Below, in pieces: positions 28,026 through 38,078 of a DNA stretch of 64,000 nucleotides. The DNA is taken from contig CAZRRJ010000005.1 of assembly GCA_964602515.1 (NCBI GenBank), forward strand, positions 243,897-307,896, read 5' to 3'. The stretch's first letter is position 1. Each line of letters starts with the position of its first letter. The notes under the pieces were generated by a model that saw only the letters and a list, made by a program, of their open reading frames with translations, was not told the DNA's origin and made no database searches. The position numbers and the translations under genes were made by a program. The stretch is from Carboxylicivirga sp964602515 (GTDB lineage: Bacteria; Bacteroidota; Bacteroidia; Bacteroidales; Marinilabiliaceae).

Positions 28026-29516
28026 CTACTTATTTAAAACAGCACTAATATATCCCTCAACATTAAGCAATTGATCAGCTGCAATTGCACAAGCATCAAT
28101 TATATATTTACTTCCAACTGTGAGTCCCAAAGTAACAATTACTAAAATTACAACACTGACAACTAACAGCCTGGGAACCTTTCCAAATTGAAAACCATTA
28201 CCTTTTAATCCATCTGGTATAGGTTTGGCATAGGATTCATTCCATATCTTTATCATTGAAAAAAGTGTAAGAAAACTCACACATAAGGCACTAATTACAT
28301 GAATAAACTCCTGTGACTCAACACCTGCTTTTATCAACATAAACTTACCAAAGAATCCGGATAAAGGCGGAATTCCAACCAAAGCCATAGCTGAAATAAA
28401 GAATAAAATGGATACCAATGGATTTTGTTTCATTATTCCACCACTTTGTTTTAAATCAAATGTGCCAGTTAGCTTATATGAGATTCCACCTAATAAAAAC
28501 AAATTGGTTTTTACCACACAGTGCCCTATAATATAAAAAATAGTACCCATTAATGCCAATTTAGTATATAACCCCAGTCCCATTATCATATAGCCAATCT
28601 GCGAAACAATATGAAAACTTAGCAGGCGACGAACCTCAAATTGTGAGGTAGCCATCAGCACTCCTGAAATCATTGTTGCAGAGGCAATAAATAAAAACAG
28701 TTGGGAGTAAAATTCATCACCGGGCAAATGTATTAACGTATAAAAACGAATCATGGAATAAACACCAACCTTAGTAAGTGTTCCTGAAAAAAGTGCAGAT
28801 ACAGGTAAAGGGGGCGTATGGTACGAATCCGGTAGCCAAAAGTAAAAAGGAAATATCGCAGATTTAACAGCAAATCCCATTAATATAAGAGCTGATGGAG
28901 CAAAAATATCAAGTCCGCCATTCATTTCACGTACTCGATAAGCCAAATCAGCCATATTCAATGTACCGGTCTCTCCATACAGAACAGCAATACCTGCGAC
29001 AAAAAAGAAGGATGACACCAAGTTCATGGTAACATACTTCAAGCTCCCTTTTAACTGTACTTTCCCACTTCCGTACGATATTAAAACAAATGATGAAAGT
29101 AACATCACCTCAAACCACACATACAAATTAAACAAATCTCCTGCCACAAAGGCACCATTCATTCCCATTTGCAAACCAAATATTAAGGCATAAAAAATGG
29201 GGGTATTTAAATTGTCCTCACGCCATGCCAATGCATACAAACTTACCACAGCAACAGTAATGGATGTTAACGTAAGCATTAAAGCCGAAAATATATCAGC
29301 AACAATGGTAATTCCAAATGGAGCTTCCCAAGCTCCAGCCTGAGCCACTATAATACCTTCTTTCAGAACAAGGCTTAATACAGTAACGGCTACTCCAATA
29401 GTTATAATGTTTCCACTAAGGAAGACTATTCGCTGAACAAGCCCGGAAACTTTACCTAACGATAACGAAAGAATGATAAAAAATAAGGGAACTATAATTG
29501 GCGCAAATACAATCAT
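28026..29516 (-). CDS. mnhD: Na+/H+ antiporter subunit D (MnhD/MrpD)
   Basis: This 496-residue polytopic protein belongs to the proton-pumping NuoL/M/N-like family. Key elements visible are the WFEVMLLSSFVLIS helix with its glutamate, the FAVKSAIFPFYFWLPDSYHTPP segment with the conserved lysine, and LVGIPPLSGFFGKFML near residue 380. MrpD and MrpA are the two NuoL-like subunits that carry protons. The gene starts 28 nt after mnhC. Confidence 0.95.
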   Translation of the reverse strand: MIVFAPIIVPLFFIILSLSLGKVSGLVQRIVFLSGNIITIGVAVTVLSLVLKEGIIVAQAGAWEAPFGITIVADIFSALMLTLTSITVAVVSLYALAWREDNLNTPIFYALIFGLQMGMNGAFVAGDLFNLYVWFEVMLLSSFVLISYGSGKVQLKGSLKYVTMNLVSSFFFVAGIAVLYGETGTLNMADLAYRVREMNGGLDIFAPSALILMGFAVKSAIFPFYFWLPDSYHTPPLPVSALFSGTLTKVGVYSMIRFYTLIHLPGDEFYSQLFLFIASATMISGVLMATSQFEVRRLLSFHIVSQIGYMIMGLGLYTKLALMGTIFYIIGHCVVKTNLFLLGGISYKLTGTFDLKQSGGIMKQNPLVSILFFISAMALVGIPPLSGFFGKFMLIKAGVESQEFIHVISALCVSFLTLFSMIKIWNESYAKPIPDGLKGNGFQFGKVPRLLVVSVVILVIVTLGLTVGSKYIIDACAIAADQLLNVEGYISAVLNK

Positions 29517-29544
29517 TATACAAGCAATATCTAATTAGTTTGTG

Positions 29545-29883
29545 TTATTTTAATTTATCTAAATCACCTTCCCCAGTAACTTCGTATGTTTTGCGAAGTA
29601 ATGTAACCAAAAAAGCCACTACCCCAAAACTAATTACAATAGCAGTTAATATCAGTGCTTGCGGAAGTGGATCAGATAGCCCCTTGGGGATGCCCTCTGT
29701 AGTTGTTTCCAAAAATGATGGTTGAGCATTGCTTGTTAAACCGGAAGCAACAAAAATCAATAGGTTAGTTGCATTACCCAGAAACATAATTCCAAAAATA
29801 ATCCTTACCATGCTGCGACGAAGAAGGAAATAAATCCCCACAGTATAAAGCACAGCTATAACAATCGATAATATTAGCTCCAT
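29545..29883 (-). CDS. mnhC: Na+/H+ antiporter subunit C (MnhC/MrpC, NuoK-like)
   Basis: This 112-residue protein has three membrane helices and is NuoK-like. It holds the GIMFLGNATNLLIFV helix and LPQALILTAIVISFGV, which match MnhC. Its start overlaps mnhB by 10 nt. Length is standard. Confidence 0.93.
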   Translation of the reverse strand: MELILSIVIAVLYTVGIYFLLRRSMVRIIFGIMFLGNATNLLIFVASGLTSNAQPSFLETTTEGIPKGLSDPLPQALILTAIVISFGVVAFLVTLLRKTYEVTGEGDLDKLK

Positions 29884-30299
29884 TTTCTATCCTCCATCAA
29901 TAACAGAATCATCATTACTAATACTCCAATTACTGTAAGATATACTCCTACATCAAATATCAACGGAGTATTCAAACTAAAACTTCCAAGTAGTGGTATA
30001 TCCATTTTAAACCATTGTGCATGTAAAAAGCTTTCACCTAAAATTATTCCTAAAACACCACTTCCCAACGCTAATATTAAACCAACAACTCTTAGAGGTG
30101 CAATTCTGCGTAATGTTTTAGATAATAATGAATGTGAATAGAAAGCGATAACATAAATAATTATTCCAGCTCCGGCCAAAAGCCCTCCTAAAAAACCTCC
30201 TCCAGGTTGATTATGTCCCCGTAGCAATACAAATACGGAAACCACCAACATAATCAAACGAATAACCTTGGCAGCTAATTGCAACAGTGTAGTATTCAT
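29874..30299 (-). CDS. mnhB: Na+/H+ antiporter subunit B (MnhB/MrpB)
   Basis: This 141-residue protein has four membrane helices and the MnhB signature GHNQPGGGFLGGLLAGAG at about residues 28-45, and the later PLIFDVGVYLTVIGV segment. It overlaps mnhC by 10 nt and follows mnhA by a single base, so the three are co-translated. Standard length. Confidence 0.95.
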   Translation of the reverse strand: MNTTLLQLAAKVIRLIMLVVSVFVLLRGHNQPGGGFLGGLLAGAGIIIYVIAFYSHSLLSKTLRRIAPLRVVGLILALGSGVLGIILGESFLHAQWFKMDIPLLGSFSLNTPLIFDVGVYLTVIGVLVMMILLLMEDRKWS

Positions 30300-30300
30300 A

Positions 30301-32616
30301 TTAAGCGGATTTTTTAATTTTTAACAATGAATAAATTCCTAACGATGCAAGTACTAATACTGTAATTTCACCCAAAGTATCAATGCCCCTAAAATCTACA
30401 AGGATAACATTGACAATATTTTTGCCATGTGCCAGAGTTAACGAAAATTTTTCATAGAAAAATGATATTTTATTCTCTACAGGGCTAGTTGCTGACATAT
30501 AGGCAATAATACCCATAGCTGAACCAAAAAATCCCGCTATAGTTAAGTCTCTGACAACTCCCCGTGAATTGGTATACGTCATTAATTTTTGCAATTTTGG
30601 AAGTACTAACACCAATAAAATTACCGTTAAGGAATCAACTAATATTTGCGTAACTGCTAAATCTATGGCTCCAAAGTAAAGATAAACCGCAGAAATGCAA
30701 TACCCAACACCTCCTATTATTGTAATGATTGATACTCTTCTAAGTGTAGCCTGTAATGATAAAAAGGATAATGCAACTATTAGAATGCTTATCACAGCTA
30801 ATACCCAACTAAGCTTGTCAAACTGTAACTCTGAAGCCTGACCCCATGTTTGGCTAATAACATACCAGAGGAAACTTCCAGCAAACAAGAATATGGTTGA
30901 TAAATATACACGCTGGTAACCATGCTGAACAAAATTCGCCTTTTTTTTATTAATAACCAGCAAATGATCTATGCTATTGAAAAAATGATCAGAGAATTTG
31001 AAGGTGAATATTTTTTCATAGATCCTTGTAAAAAACGGGATAGTTTTATTACGAAATACAAAAAGTAATACCCCTATCACTACCGTTGCAATACTCAACA
31101 ACAACACCTTATTAAAACCATGCCAAAGGTGTATTTCAAAATTAATATGTGTGGGCTTAATAGCAACAATGGCCGACTGAAGATAGGGTTGAATAAACTT
31201 TTGTGGTAAAATACCAAATACAACACTTATAGCAGCCAGAAAAAAGGGACCAAATACCATAGAGATACCTGACCTTTGAGGTTCTTTTGGCCAATCATTT
31301 TCCCTCCTGAAGAAAACCATGTAACCAACATTTAAAGAGACCAGTACCATAAGTACATTCCCCAGAAAACTAAATACACTCATATAACCAGCTGCACCTG
31401 GTACTTGCAACTTGGCTTCATATATCATTTCTTTGCCCAAAAAACCAATTAATGGTGGCAAACCAGCCATAGAAGTAAGTACCAATACACCAATTACGGT
31501 TACTATTGGCATACGTGTATATAAATTACCCAACTTACGAATATCTCTTGTACCCACTTTCTTATCAATAATACCAGCCAACATAAACAAGGCTCCTTTA
31601 TAAAGTGAGTGAACAATTAAAAACATCAGGGCAGCACGAATTGATAAATCCGTATCAATTCCAACCAACATCACTAAAGCTCCTAAAGAGCTAACCGTTG
31701 TATATGCAAATATTCGTTTTAAATCAGTTTGTACAATAGCAAAAAAGGCACCTAAGAGGAAGGTAATACTTCCACACAATGGCAGAATTATTTGCCATAA
31801 TTCAGTTAAACCAAAAATGGGTCCTATGCGCATCAAAAGAAATATACCAGCTTTAACCATTGTAGCTGAATGCAGATAGGCACTTACAGGAGTTGGAGCA
31901 GCCATAGCATTAGGCAACCAAAAATGAAACGGAAACTGGGCTGACTTAGTGAATGCTCCAACAAGTATTAAAGTAAGAGCCACGTCAGAATATTTACCAG
32001 AAATGATAATATCAGCCTGCTCTATCCAATTCTGAATCTCGTAACTCCCCACTTCTGCCCCAATTATTACAATCCCTCCGAGCAAGGCCAGTCCGCCAAT
32101 ACCAGTTAAAAGTAATGCTTGTAAAGCTGATTTTCTCGATTCTTCTTTATTGTGAAAGAAACTTATCAACAAAAAAGATGATATACTGGTTAATTCCCAG
32201 AAAATAAACAAAAGTACCATATTACCAGCACTTACTACACCTAACATGGCAACCATAAAAAGAACCAGATAACAGTAGAATCGTGATTTTCCGGCATAGC
32301 CTTTCATATACCCGTTGGCATAGGCAAAAATGTATATCCCCATGCCAAGTATTAAATATATAAATAATGAGCTTAATCCATCAATATAGAAGTTAGCATT
32401 CAAACCTAATTCCGGAATCCAATTATTTATTTCAACAATACTTTCCTGACCAACAATATCAAGAGAGATAAAAGCAAATAATAAAACTGCCGGTACTAAA
32501 GCAACCAGCCATCCTTGTATTTTTTCAGCTTTCGCAAAAACAAATGGCAAAAGACACGATATGAGGCCAAATAAAAGAGCTGTTATAACCATTAATTTAT
32601 ATGAGTTTATATTCAA
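30301..32616 (-). CDS. mnhA: Na+/H+ antiporter subunit A (MnhA/MrpA)
   Basis: This 771-residue protein has the NuoL-like transporter body (residues 1-500), with LFIFWELTSISSFLLISFF, GAFTKSAQFPFHFWLPNAM and LPPLIGFLGKEMIYEA motifs. The last 200 residues carry the extra helices typical of MrpA, including the MbhD-like AIDLAVTQILVDSLTVILLVLVLP and a final DFRGIDTLGEITVL segment. The length matches full MrpA. It is the first gene of the operon. Confidence 0.95.
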   Translation of the reverse strand: MNINSYKLMVITALLFGLISCLLPFVFAKAEKIQGWLVALVPAVLLFAFISLDIVGQESIVEINNWIPELGLNANFYIDGLSSLFIYLILGMGIYIFAYANGYMKGYAGKSRFYCYLVLFMVAMLGVVSAGNMVLLFIFWELTSISSFLLISFFHNKEESRKSALQALLLTGIGGLALLGGIVIIGAEVGSYEIQNWIEQADIIISGKYSDVALTLILVGAFTKSAQFPFHFWLPNAMAAPTPVSAYLHSATMVKAGIFLLMRIGPIFGLTELWQIILPLCGSITFLLGAFFAIVQTDLKRIFAYTTVSSLGALVMLVGIDTDLSIRAALMFLIVHSLYKGALFMLAGIIDKKVGTRDIRKLGNLYTRMPIVTVIGVLVLTSMAGLPPLIGFLGKEMIYEAKLQVPGAAGYMSVFSFLGNVLMVLVSLNVGYMVFFRRENDWPKEPQRSGISMVFGPFFLAAISVVFGILPQKFIQPYLQSAIVAIKPTHINFEIHLWHGFNKVLLLSIATVVIGVLLFVFRNKTIPFFTRIYEKIFTFKFSDHFFNSIDHLLVINKKKANFVQHGYQRVYLSTIFLFAGSFLWYVISQTWGQASELQFDKLSWVLAVISILIVALSFLSLQATLRRVSIITIIGGVGYCISAVYLYFGAIDLAVTQILVDSLTVILLVLVLPKLQKLMTYTNSRGVVRDLTIAGFFGSAMGIIAYMSATSPVENKISFFYEKFSLTLAHGKNIVNVILVDFRGIDTLGEITVLVLASLGIYSLLKIKKSA

Positions 32617-32941
32617 TCACAATCGAATAGCCAAATAATTAAACTACTTTAATTGATATAATTAACTGTAAAGCAAAACTACTGATATTAATCGTTTATT
32701 ATCGTTCTATAATAGTTAAACATTCATAATAAATAAAGACAGATCTATTATATACCCCCTATATTAGGTAAAAACATTGCCAACTCCAATCTACCAGCAA
32801 GCAAAGATAAGTCTAGACCCCTCATTTAAAGAAAGATAACAAAGCAGACACCTCTTAACTTTAAGGTTCAATAAAATAGAAGAAAAAGGCCCAAAAAAGA
32901 CCGTCCTAAAATACAACGGCATTAATCAACAGATAGGTAAT
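32617..32941. other. Intergenic region between hydC and mnhA
   Basis: This 325-nt AT-rich stretch contains no open frame that I can support. The mnhA-proximal part should hold the antiporter promoter. The hydC-proximal part holds a weak hairpin (GCCGT and ACGGT arms near 32899-32920) followed by six T residues on the minus strand, a possible weak terminator for the hydrogenase operon. Confidence 0.5.
32674..32681 (-). promoter_or_regulatory. Candidate -7 box for the mnh operon
   Basis: The minus strand reads TAGTTTTG here, a match to TAnnTTTG, about 58 nt before the mnhA ATG. It is the same octamer as the candidate before the eCIS operon. No good TTTG lies 19-21 nt upstream, so confidence is low. 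Confidence 0.3.
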
Positions 32942-33418
32942 TTACTTATATTCTTCCAATATACCTTTTACGTCTTCTGCAGCTACTCTACCATAAACTT
33001 TTTCACCTACAGTAACTACAGGAGCCAAACCACATGCGCCAACACAACGCAGGCAGCTAATTGAGAACTTACCATCTTCGGTCGTTTCTCCGACTTTTAC
33101 ATCCAGATGACGTTTAAATTCATCCAGAATCTTTTCTGCGCCACGAACGTAACAAGCCGTTCCCATACAAATAGAAATCGGATGCTCACCTTTAGGAATC
33201 ATTGAAAAGAATGAATAAAACGTTACAACACCATATACATGTGCAATTGACACATTTAATTCGCAAGCTACCAACTCCTGAACCTCGGCTGGTAAATAGC
33301 CAAATAATTCCTGAGCTGCATGAAGCACATTAATTAGTTCTCCACTATCGTGATCAAACTTCTTACATACGCCTTTTAATTCTTCCACCTTAGCAGCGGG
33401 TAATTTTACATTTGCCAT
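32942..33418 (-). CDS. hydC: Bifurcating [FeFe] hydrogenase subunit, NuoE-like 2Fe-2S protein (HydC/HndA)
   Basis: This protein is 158 residues if started at the ATG at 33418 (MANVKLP). An in-frame ATG at 33460 would add 14 poorly conserved residues, and I prefer the shorter start. It is NuoE-like: CMGTACYVRGAEKI and SCLRCVGACGLAPVV give the four cysteines of the 2Fe-2S centre in C-x4-C and C-x3-C spacing. It accepts electrons within the HydABC complex, which couples NADH and reduced ferredoxin to H2. It is the last gene of the hydrogenase operon. Confidence 0.93.
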   Translation of the reverse strand: MANVKLPAAKVEELKGVCKKFDHDSGELINVLHAAQELFGYLPAEVQELVACELNVSIAHVYGVVTFYSFFSMIPKGEHPISICMGTACYVRGAEKILDEFKRHLDVKVGETTEDGKFSISCLRCVGACGLAPVVTVGEKVYGRVAAEDVKGILEEYK

Positions 33419-33478
33419 TTTTCTCTTCTTTAAGATTAAAGTATCAAGATGAACTTGCATACTTATACCTTGTACTTT

Positions 33479-35245
33479 TTAGATTTCAGTCTTCTTTTTC
33501 TTATCGTAATAGTGGGTGTGTAGCAATTCATGAGATTTCTCACCACAAGGCTTACCCAAAAATTCTGAATAAAGCTTCTGAATAAATGGATTTTCATGTG
33601 ACTTACGTAAAGTTTTACCTCTATCTTCTTCGTATATTGCACGTTGGCGTTTTTTCAACACTTCTACATCACCATGATGATAAGGTTGGCCACCACCTCC
33701 AATACAACCACCAGGACAAGCCATTATCTCAATAGCATGAAATTCCGATTTTCCGGCCTTGATATCTTCTAACAATTTACGTGCATTCCCTAAGCCATGG
33801 GCAATACCTATATTTATCGGAAGTCCATCAAAATCAATTGTTGCTGAACGAATACCTTCAAAACCGCGTAGTTCTTCAAAATCTACTTTTTCAAGCTCCT
33901 TTTTAGTATGTACTTCGTAAGCAGTACGTACAGCTGCCTCAATAACACCTCCCGTAGTTCCAAAAATTACACCGGCCCCAGTTGATTCACCCATTGGGTT
34001 ATCAAAGGCTTCATCTTCTAAGGCTTCAAAATTTAAGTTAGCATTTCTAATCATCTGTGCTAACTCCCGGGTTGATATTGATAAGTTAACATCCGGATCT
34101 CCATCTACCTTAAACTCATCGCGAGAGCACTCATACTTTTTAGCTAAACAAGGCATTACTGAAACAACAACTAAATCTTCCCGTTTCTTTTTCAATTTAT
34201 CAGCAAAATATGTTTTAGCAATTGCTCCAAACATCTGCTGAGGTGATTTTGCTGTTGATGGAATATCTAGCATATCAGGAAACTGATGCTCAAAGAAATT
34301 TACCCAACCCGGACAACATGAAGTTAAAATAGGCAATTTAACATCCTTATCTCCGGCCAAATGTTTTCCTAAACGACCAAGTAATTCTGTTCCTTCTTCC
34401 ATTATGGTAAGGTCAGCAGCAAAATCAGTATCAAATACATGATTGAATCCCAGTTTACGCAAAGCTGAAACCATTTTACCAGTAACTAATGTACCAGCTT
34501 CCATCCCAAACTCCTCTCCTAATGCAGCACGCACAGCAGGAGCAGTGTTTACAATAACTGTTTTACCCGGATCTACAATTGCATCCATTACCTTAGATGA
34601 GCTGTCGCGTTCTGTTAATGCTCCTGTAGGGCAAACTGCAACACATTGACCACAGAAAGTGCAGGTTGAATGATCTAAATCCATTTCAAATGCAGGTGCT
34701 ACTACAGATTCAAAACCGCGGTTAATAGCAGAAAGAACACCAACTGTTTGTACCTCGTTACAGGCTGTTTCACAACGGCGACACATAATACATTTCTCCA
34801 TCTCTCGAATGATAGCAGGAGATTCATCACTCTTATATTTATTCTTTTCGCCTTGGTATTTAATTTCACGAATACCTAAGTTCTGGGCCAATGATTGCAA
34901 CTCACAATCACCTGATTTTGCGCACACTAAACACTCGAACGGGTGATCAGACAAGATCAGCTCCATTACAGTACGACGTGCATTAACTACACGAACAGAG
35001 TGCGTATTGATATTCATGCCTTCGTTACATTCTGTTTTACAAGCAGGAGCCAGATTGCGACGCCCTTCAACCTCAACAACACAAACTCTGCAGCCTCCCG
35101 GCTTATTTTCAAAGCTCATATCATCCAACTTCATATAACACAGTGTTGGAATATCAACCCCTATGATTTTAGCTGCTTCCAGAATAGTGGTACCTTTTTC
35201 AACCACTACCTTTTTATTATCTATGGTTAATTGAACGATTTCCAT
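33479..35245 (-). CDS. hydA: [FeFe] hydrogenase catalytic subunit HydA (group A, trimeric type)
   Basis: This 588-residue enzyme reduces protons or oxidises H2 in the cytoplasm. Its N-terminus has a 2Fe-2S domain with Cys36, Cys52, Cys55 and Cys69. Next come the His-Cys3 cluster (HPFECLVCAKSGDC, about 97-110) and two 4Fe-4S motifs (CIMCRRCETACN and CTFCGQCVAVCP). The H-cluster domain has all three signatures: TSCCPGW (about 310), MPCLAKKYE (about 363) and EIMACPGGCIGGGGQP (about 505-520). The order matches the HydA/HndD subunit of electron-bifurcating hydrogenases. Maturase genes hydE, hydF and hydG are not in this window. It follows the HydB gene by 37 nt. Confidence 0.97.
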   Translation of the reverse strand: MEIVQLTIDNKKVVVEKGTTILEAAKIIGVDIPTLCYMKLDDMSFENKPGGCRVCVVEVEGRRNLAPACKTECNEGMNINTHSVRVVNARRTVMELILSDHPFECLVCAKSGDCELQSLAQNLGIREIKYQGEKNKYKSDESPAIIREMEKCIMCRRCETACNEVQTVGVLSAINRGFESVVAPAFEMDLDHSTCTFCGQCVAVCPTGALTERDSSSKVMDAIVDPGKTVIVNTAPAVRAALGEEFGMEAGTLVTGKMVSALRKLGFNHVFDTDFAADLTIMEEGTELLGRLGKHLAGDKDVKLPILTSCCPGWVNFFEHQFPDMLDIPSTAKSPQQMFGAIAKTYFADKLKKKREDLVVVSVMPCLAKKYECSRDEFKVDGDPDVNLSISTRELAQMIRNANLNFEALEDEAFDNPMGESTGAGVIFGTTGGVIEAAVRTAYEVHTKKELEKVDFEELRGFEGIRSATIDFDGLPINIGIAHGLGNARKLLEDIKAGKSEFHAIEIMACPGGCIGGGGQPYHHGDVEVLKKRQRAIYEEDRGKTLRKSHENPFIQKLYSEFLGKPCGEKSHELLHTHYYDKKKKTEI

Positions 35246-35282
35246 TCTTTTATCATTTACTGTTCAAAAATAACTTGGTCAA

Positions 35283-37076
35283 TTATTTAATTTCAATTGC
35301 ACCAAACTTACACTTCTCATAACATGCACCACACTTAATACAAGTCTCTTGACCAATTACATGTGCGACTTTCTTATCACCTGTAATTGCATCAACAGGA
35401 CAAACACGAGAACAAAGTGTACAACCAATACATTTTTCCGCATCTATAATATACTTCATTAAAGCTTTACACTGACCAGCAGGACACTTATCTTCTTTTA
35501 CATGAGCTTTGTATTCATCCCAAAAATTCTCCATTGTTGACAAAACCGGATTTGGTGATGTCTGGCCAAGGCCACAAAGAGAAGTATCCTTAATTACATT
35601 ACTCAAATTACGTAAATGCGATAAATCTTCTTCACTTCCTTTACCTTCTGTAATTTTATCAAGCATTTCGTATAAACGCTTGTTACCAATACGACAAGGA
35701 GCACATTTACCACATGACTCTTCTACAGTAAAATCTAAATAGAACTTAGCCATGGAAACCATACAGTCATCCTCATCCATTACGATCATACCTCCTGATC
35801 CCATCATAGAACCACTTGCTAATAAATTATCGTAATCAATTGGAATATCAAGGTGTTTATCTGTTAAGCAACCACCCGACGGACCACCTGTTTGAACAGC
35901 TTTAAATTTCTTTCCATCTTTAATACCCCCACCAATATCAAAGATTACTTCACGAAGGGTAGTACCCATTGGTACTTCAATTAAACCTACATTATTTACT
36001 TTTCCAGCTAAGGCAAAAACCTTAGTACCCTTACTTTTTTCTGTACCAATACGACTAAACCATTCAGCACCTTTTAATAGTATAACCGGTATATTGACAT
36101 ATGTTTCAACATTATTTACATTGGTTGGTTTGCCTTTGTAACCGCTTTCTGATGGAAATGGGGGTTTTACAGTTGGTTCGCCCCGCAAACCTTCCATTGA
36201 ATGGATTAACGATGTTTCTTCTCCACAAACAAAAGCTCCAGCACCATAACGCAACTCCACATCAAAATTAAATCCAGTACCAAAAATATTTTTACCTAAT
36301 AAACCATACTCACGAGCCTGATCTATCGCAATTTTTAAACGTGAAATTGCTAATGGATACTCAGCTCTAATGTATATTAAACCATACTCAGCACCCGTAC
36401 AATATCCATTTATAGCCATTGCCTCAAGTACTGCATGTGGATCTCCCTCAAGAATTGAACGATCCATAAATGCCCCCGGATCACCTTCATCAGCATTACA
36501 CACGACATACTTAACATCGCTTTCTATCTTGCGTGTTATATCCCACTTTAGTCCTGTTGGAAAACCTCCTCCTCCACGACCTCTAAGACCTGAATCAATT
36601 ATCACTTTAATTACTTCTTCAGGCTTCATGTCGCTTAATACTTTACCTAAGGCAGCATAACCGTTTCGAGCAATATACTCATCAATATTTTCAGGGTTTA
36701 TAAATCCACAATTACGTAATGCAATCCGTATCTGTTTTTTGTAAAAACCCATATCTTTTGACTCGAATACACGTTCCTGCGTTTCCGGATCAATATATAA
36801 TAATCGCTCTACTTTACGCCCTTTTACAAGATGTTCCGCAACAATTTCACCTGCATCTTCTGGTTTCACCTGAACATAAAATGTATTGTCCGGTACCATT
36901 TTTACAACAGGTCCTTTTTCACAGAAACCAAAACATCCGGTACGTACAACCTGCACTTCATTATCAAGGCTATTTTCTTCGATAACTTTGTTAAGGTTCT
37001 TTACAATTTCCTCACTTTGTGATGCACGGCAACCAGTTCCGGCACAAACGAGGATATGATTTTTATATTTAGCCAT
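35283..37076 (-). CDS. hydB: Bifurcating hydrogenase flavoprotein subunit HydB/HndC (NuoF-like)
   Basis: This 597-residue subunit binds NAD(H) and FMN. Residues 1-90 are a thioredoxin-like 2Fe-2S domain (CAGTGCRASQSEE and GCFGFCEKGP). The NuoF body follows with GLRGRGGGGFPTGLKWD (about 160-176, NADH/FMN glycine-rich loop), ADEGDPGAFMDRS, the SLBB-like region and the cluster motif ESCGKCAPCRIG (about 455). The C-terminus carries two more 4Fe-4S motifs (CIGCTLCSRVCP and CIKCGACYEKC). This domain order is diagnostic for HydB-type subunits, where flavin-based bifurcation is thought to occur. It is 11 nt from the HndB-like gene. Confidence 0.96.
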   Translation of the reverse strand: MAKYKNHILVCAGTGCRASQSEEIVKNLNKVIEENSLDNEVQVVRTGCFGFCEKGPVVKMVPDNTFYVQVKPEDAGEIVAEHLVKGRKVERLLYIDPETQERVFESKDMGFYKKQIRIALRNCGFINPENIDEYIARNGYAALGKVLSDMKPEEVIKVIIDSGLRGRGGGGFPTGLKWDITRKIESDVKYVVCNADEGDPGAFMDRSILEGDPHAVLEAMAINGYCTGAEYGLIYIRAEYPLAISRLKIAIDQAREYGLLGKNIFGTGFNFDVELRYGAGAFVCGEETSLIHSMEGLRGEPTVKPPFPSESGYKGKPTNVNNVETYVNIPVILLKGAEWFSRIGTEKSKGTKVFALAGKVNNVGLIEVPMGTTLREVIFDIGGGIKDGKKFKAVQTGGPSGGCLTDKHLDIPIDYDNLLASGSMMGSGGMIVMDEDDCMVSMAKFYLDFTVEESCGKCAPCRIGNKRLYEMLDKITEGKGSEEDLSHLRNLSNVIKDTSLCGLGQTSPNPVLSTMENFWDEYKAHVKEDKCPAGQCKALMKYIIDAEKCIGCTLCSRVCPVDAITGDKKVAHVIGQETCIKCGACYEKCKFGAIEIK

Positions 37077-37087
37077 AGCGCAAAAAA

Positions 37088-37495
37088 CTATTCGTTTTTA
37101 TTCTCAGTAACTGTTTCGTAATTCACAGGGATAATACCATCTACCAGCTCTCCTCTAATAATATATTTTTCAATAATCTCACTGATTTTCTTATTGTCCA
37201 CATGGCCGAAAACCACCGGTCTATTATTGGGAAGAGTAACTTCAATGGTAGGTTCTGCATAGCAATAGCCCATACATCCGGTTTGAGTAACTATAGCGTC
37301 TATAGACTGACGATCCAATTCTTCTATCATATAGTTCATCACTTCTTTTGCTCCTGAAGCAATACCACAAGTAGCCATCGATACTTTTACCTGAACTATT
37401 TTTTCAGGGTTGTCACTTTTCTCACGCAAACTAACTTTTGCTTGTAGCTCATCACGCATTTTACGCAGATCAGCTAAAGATTTTACTTTTGACAT
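37088..37495 (-). CDS. HndB-like 2Fe-2S ferredoxin domain protein
   Basis: This 135-residue protein is a thioredoxin-fold 2Fe-2S protein with CGIASGAKEV and TQTGCMGYCYAEPT, matching the HndB family and the N-terminal domain of HydB. Such proteins occur as an extra subunit in HndABCD-type hydrogenases. It precedes hydB by 11 nt, and its predicted partners are HydB and HydC. The gene is well conserved and intact. Confidence 0.88.
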   Translation of the reverse strand: MSKVKSLADLRKMRDELQAKVSLREKSDNPEKIVQVKVSMATCGIASGAKEVMNYMIEELDRQSIDAIVTQTGCMGYCYAEPTIEVTLPNNRPVVFGHVDNKKISEIIEKYIIRGELVDGIIPVNYETVTENKNE

Positions 37496-37529
37496 AGCGA
37501 TTGGTTATTAATTATACATTTCTCTTTTC

Positions 37530-38078
37530 TTAGTCAAACTCAATATTCAGATCTTTTAGATTTTCTTCAATCATTTCCTTTAAAAAACTTGTTACTCTGG
37601 GTAAGCGAATATCTACATCTCCTAAGATTTCTTTTACCTCGTTGGTACTCAATGTAAATTCTGCGTCCCCCTTCTTTACCTCCAATTTTACATTTACACC
37701 ACTATTACCTGTTATAATCATAGCAGCAGTAGAGTACAGATCTCCCATTGGTGGTCTGTCAATATGTTTCAACCCAAATTTAGCCGTTAAAGTAGTTCCA
37801 CATCCCACTTCGGATTCAAGGGTAACTTCTCCTCCTGTCAGTTCTGCATTCTGTTTAATCAGTGGAATGCCCATACCAACTTTTCGTGTTGCCCTGGAGG
37901 TATAAAATGCATCCGTTACTTTATCCATTGTTTCTACATCCATCCCCTTACCGTTATCCCTGATACTAATTATTAACCATTGCTCATCAACACAAATAAT
38001 CAGATTAATCGAATCAGCCTTAGCTCTAACAGAATTTTGGACAATATCCATAATATGCATTGATAAATCTTTCATCAA
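37530..38078 (-). CDS. HATPase-domain protein (histidine-kinase-like ATPase) in hydrogenase operon
   Basis: This 182-residue protein holds a GHKL ATPase domain: N-box DIVQNSVRAKAD, G1 DNGKGMDV, and a G2-like TRKVGMGIPL. No His-phosphotransfer domain and no sensor domain are present, so it acts alone or with partners. Residues after about 115 form a separate C-terminal domain. HATPase proteins of this kind occur next to PHP and DRTGG genes in [FeFe] hydrogenase operons of clostridia and Thermotogales. It overlaps the PHP gene by 4 nt. Confidence 0.85.
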   Translation of the reverse strand: MMKDLSMHIMDIVQNSVRAKADSINLIICVDEQWLIISIRDNGKGMDVETMDKVTDAFYTSRATRKVGMGIPLIKQNAELTGGEVTLESEVGCGTTLTAKFGLKHIDRPPMGDLYSTAAMIITGNSGVNVKLEVKKGDAEFTLSTNEVKEILGDVDIRLPRVTSFLKEMIEENLKDLNIEFD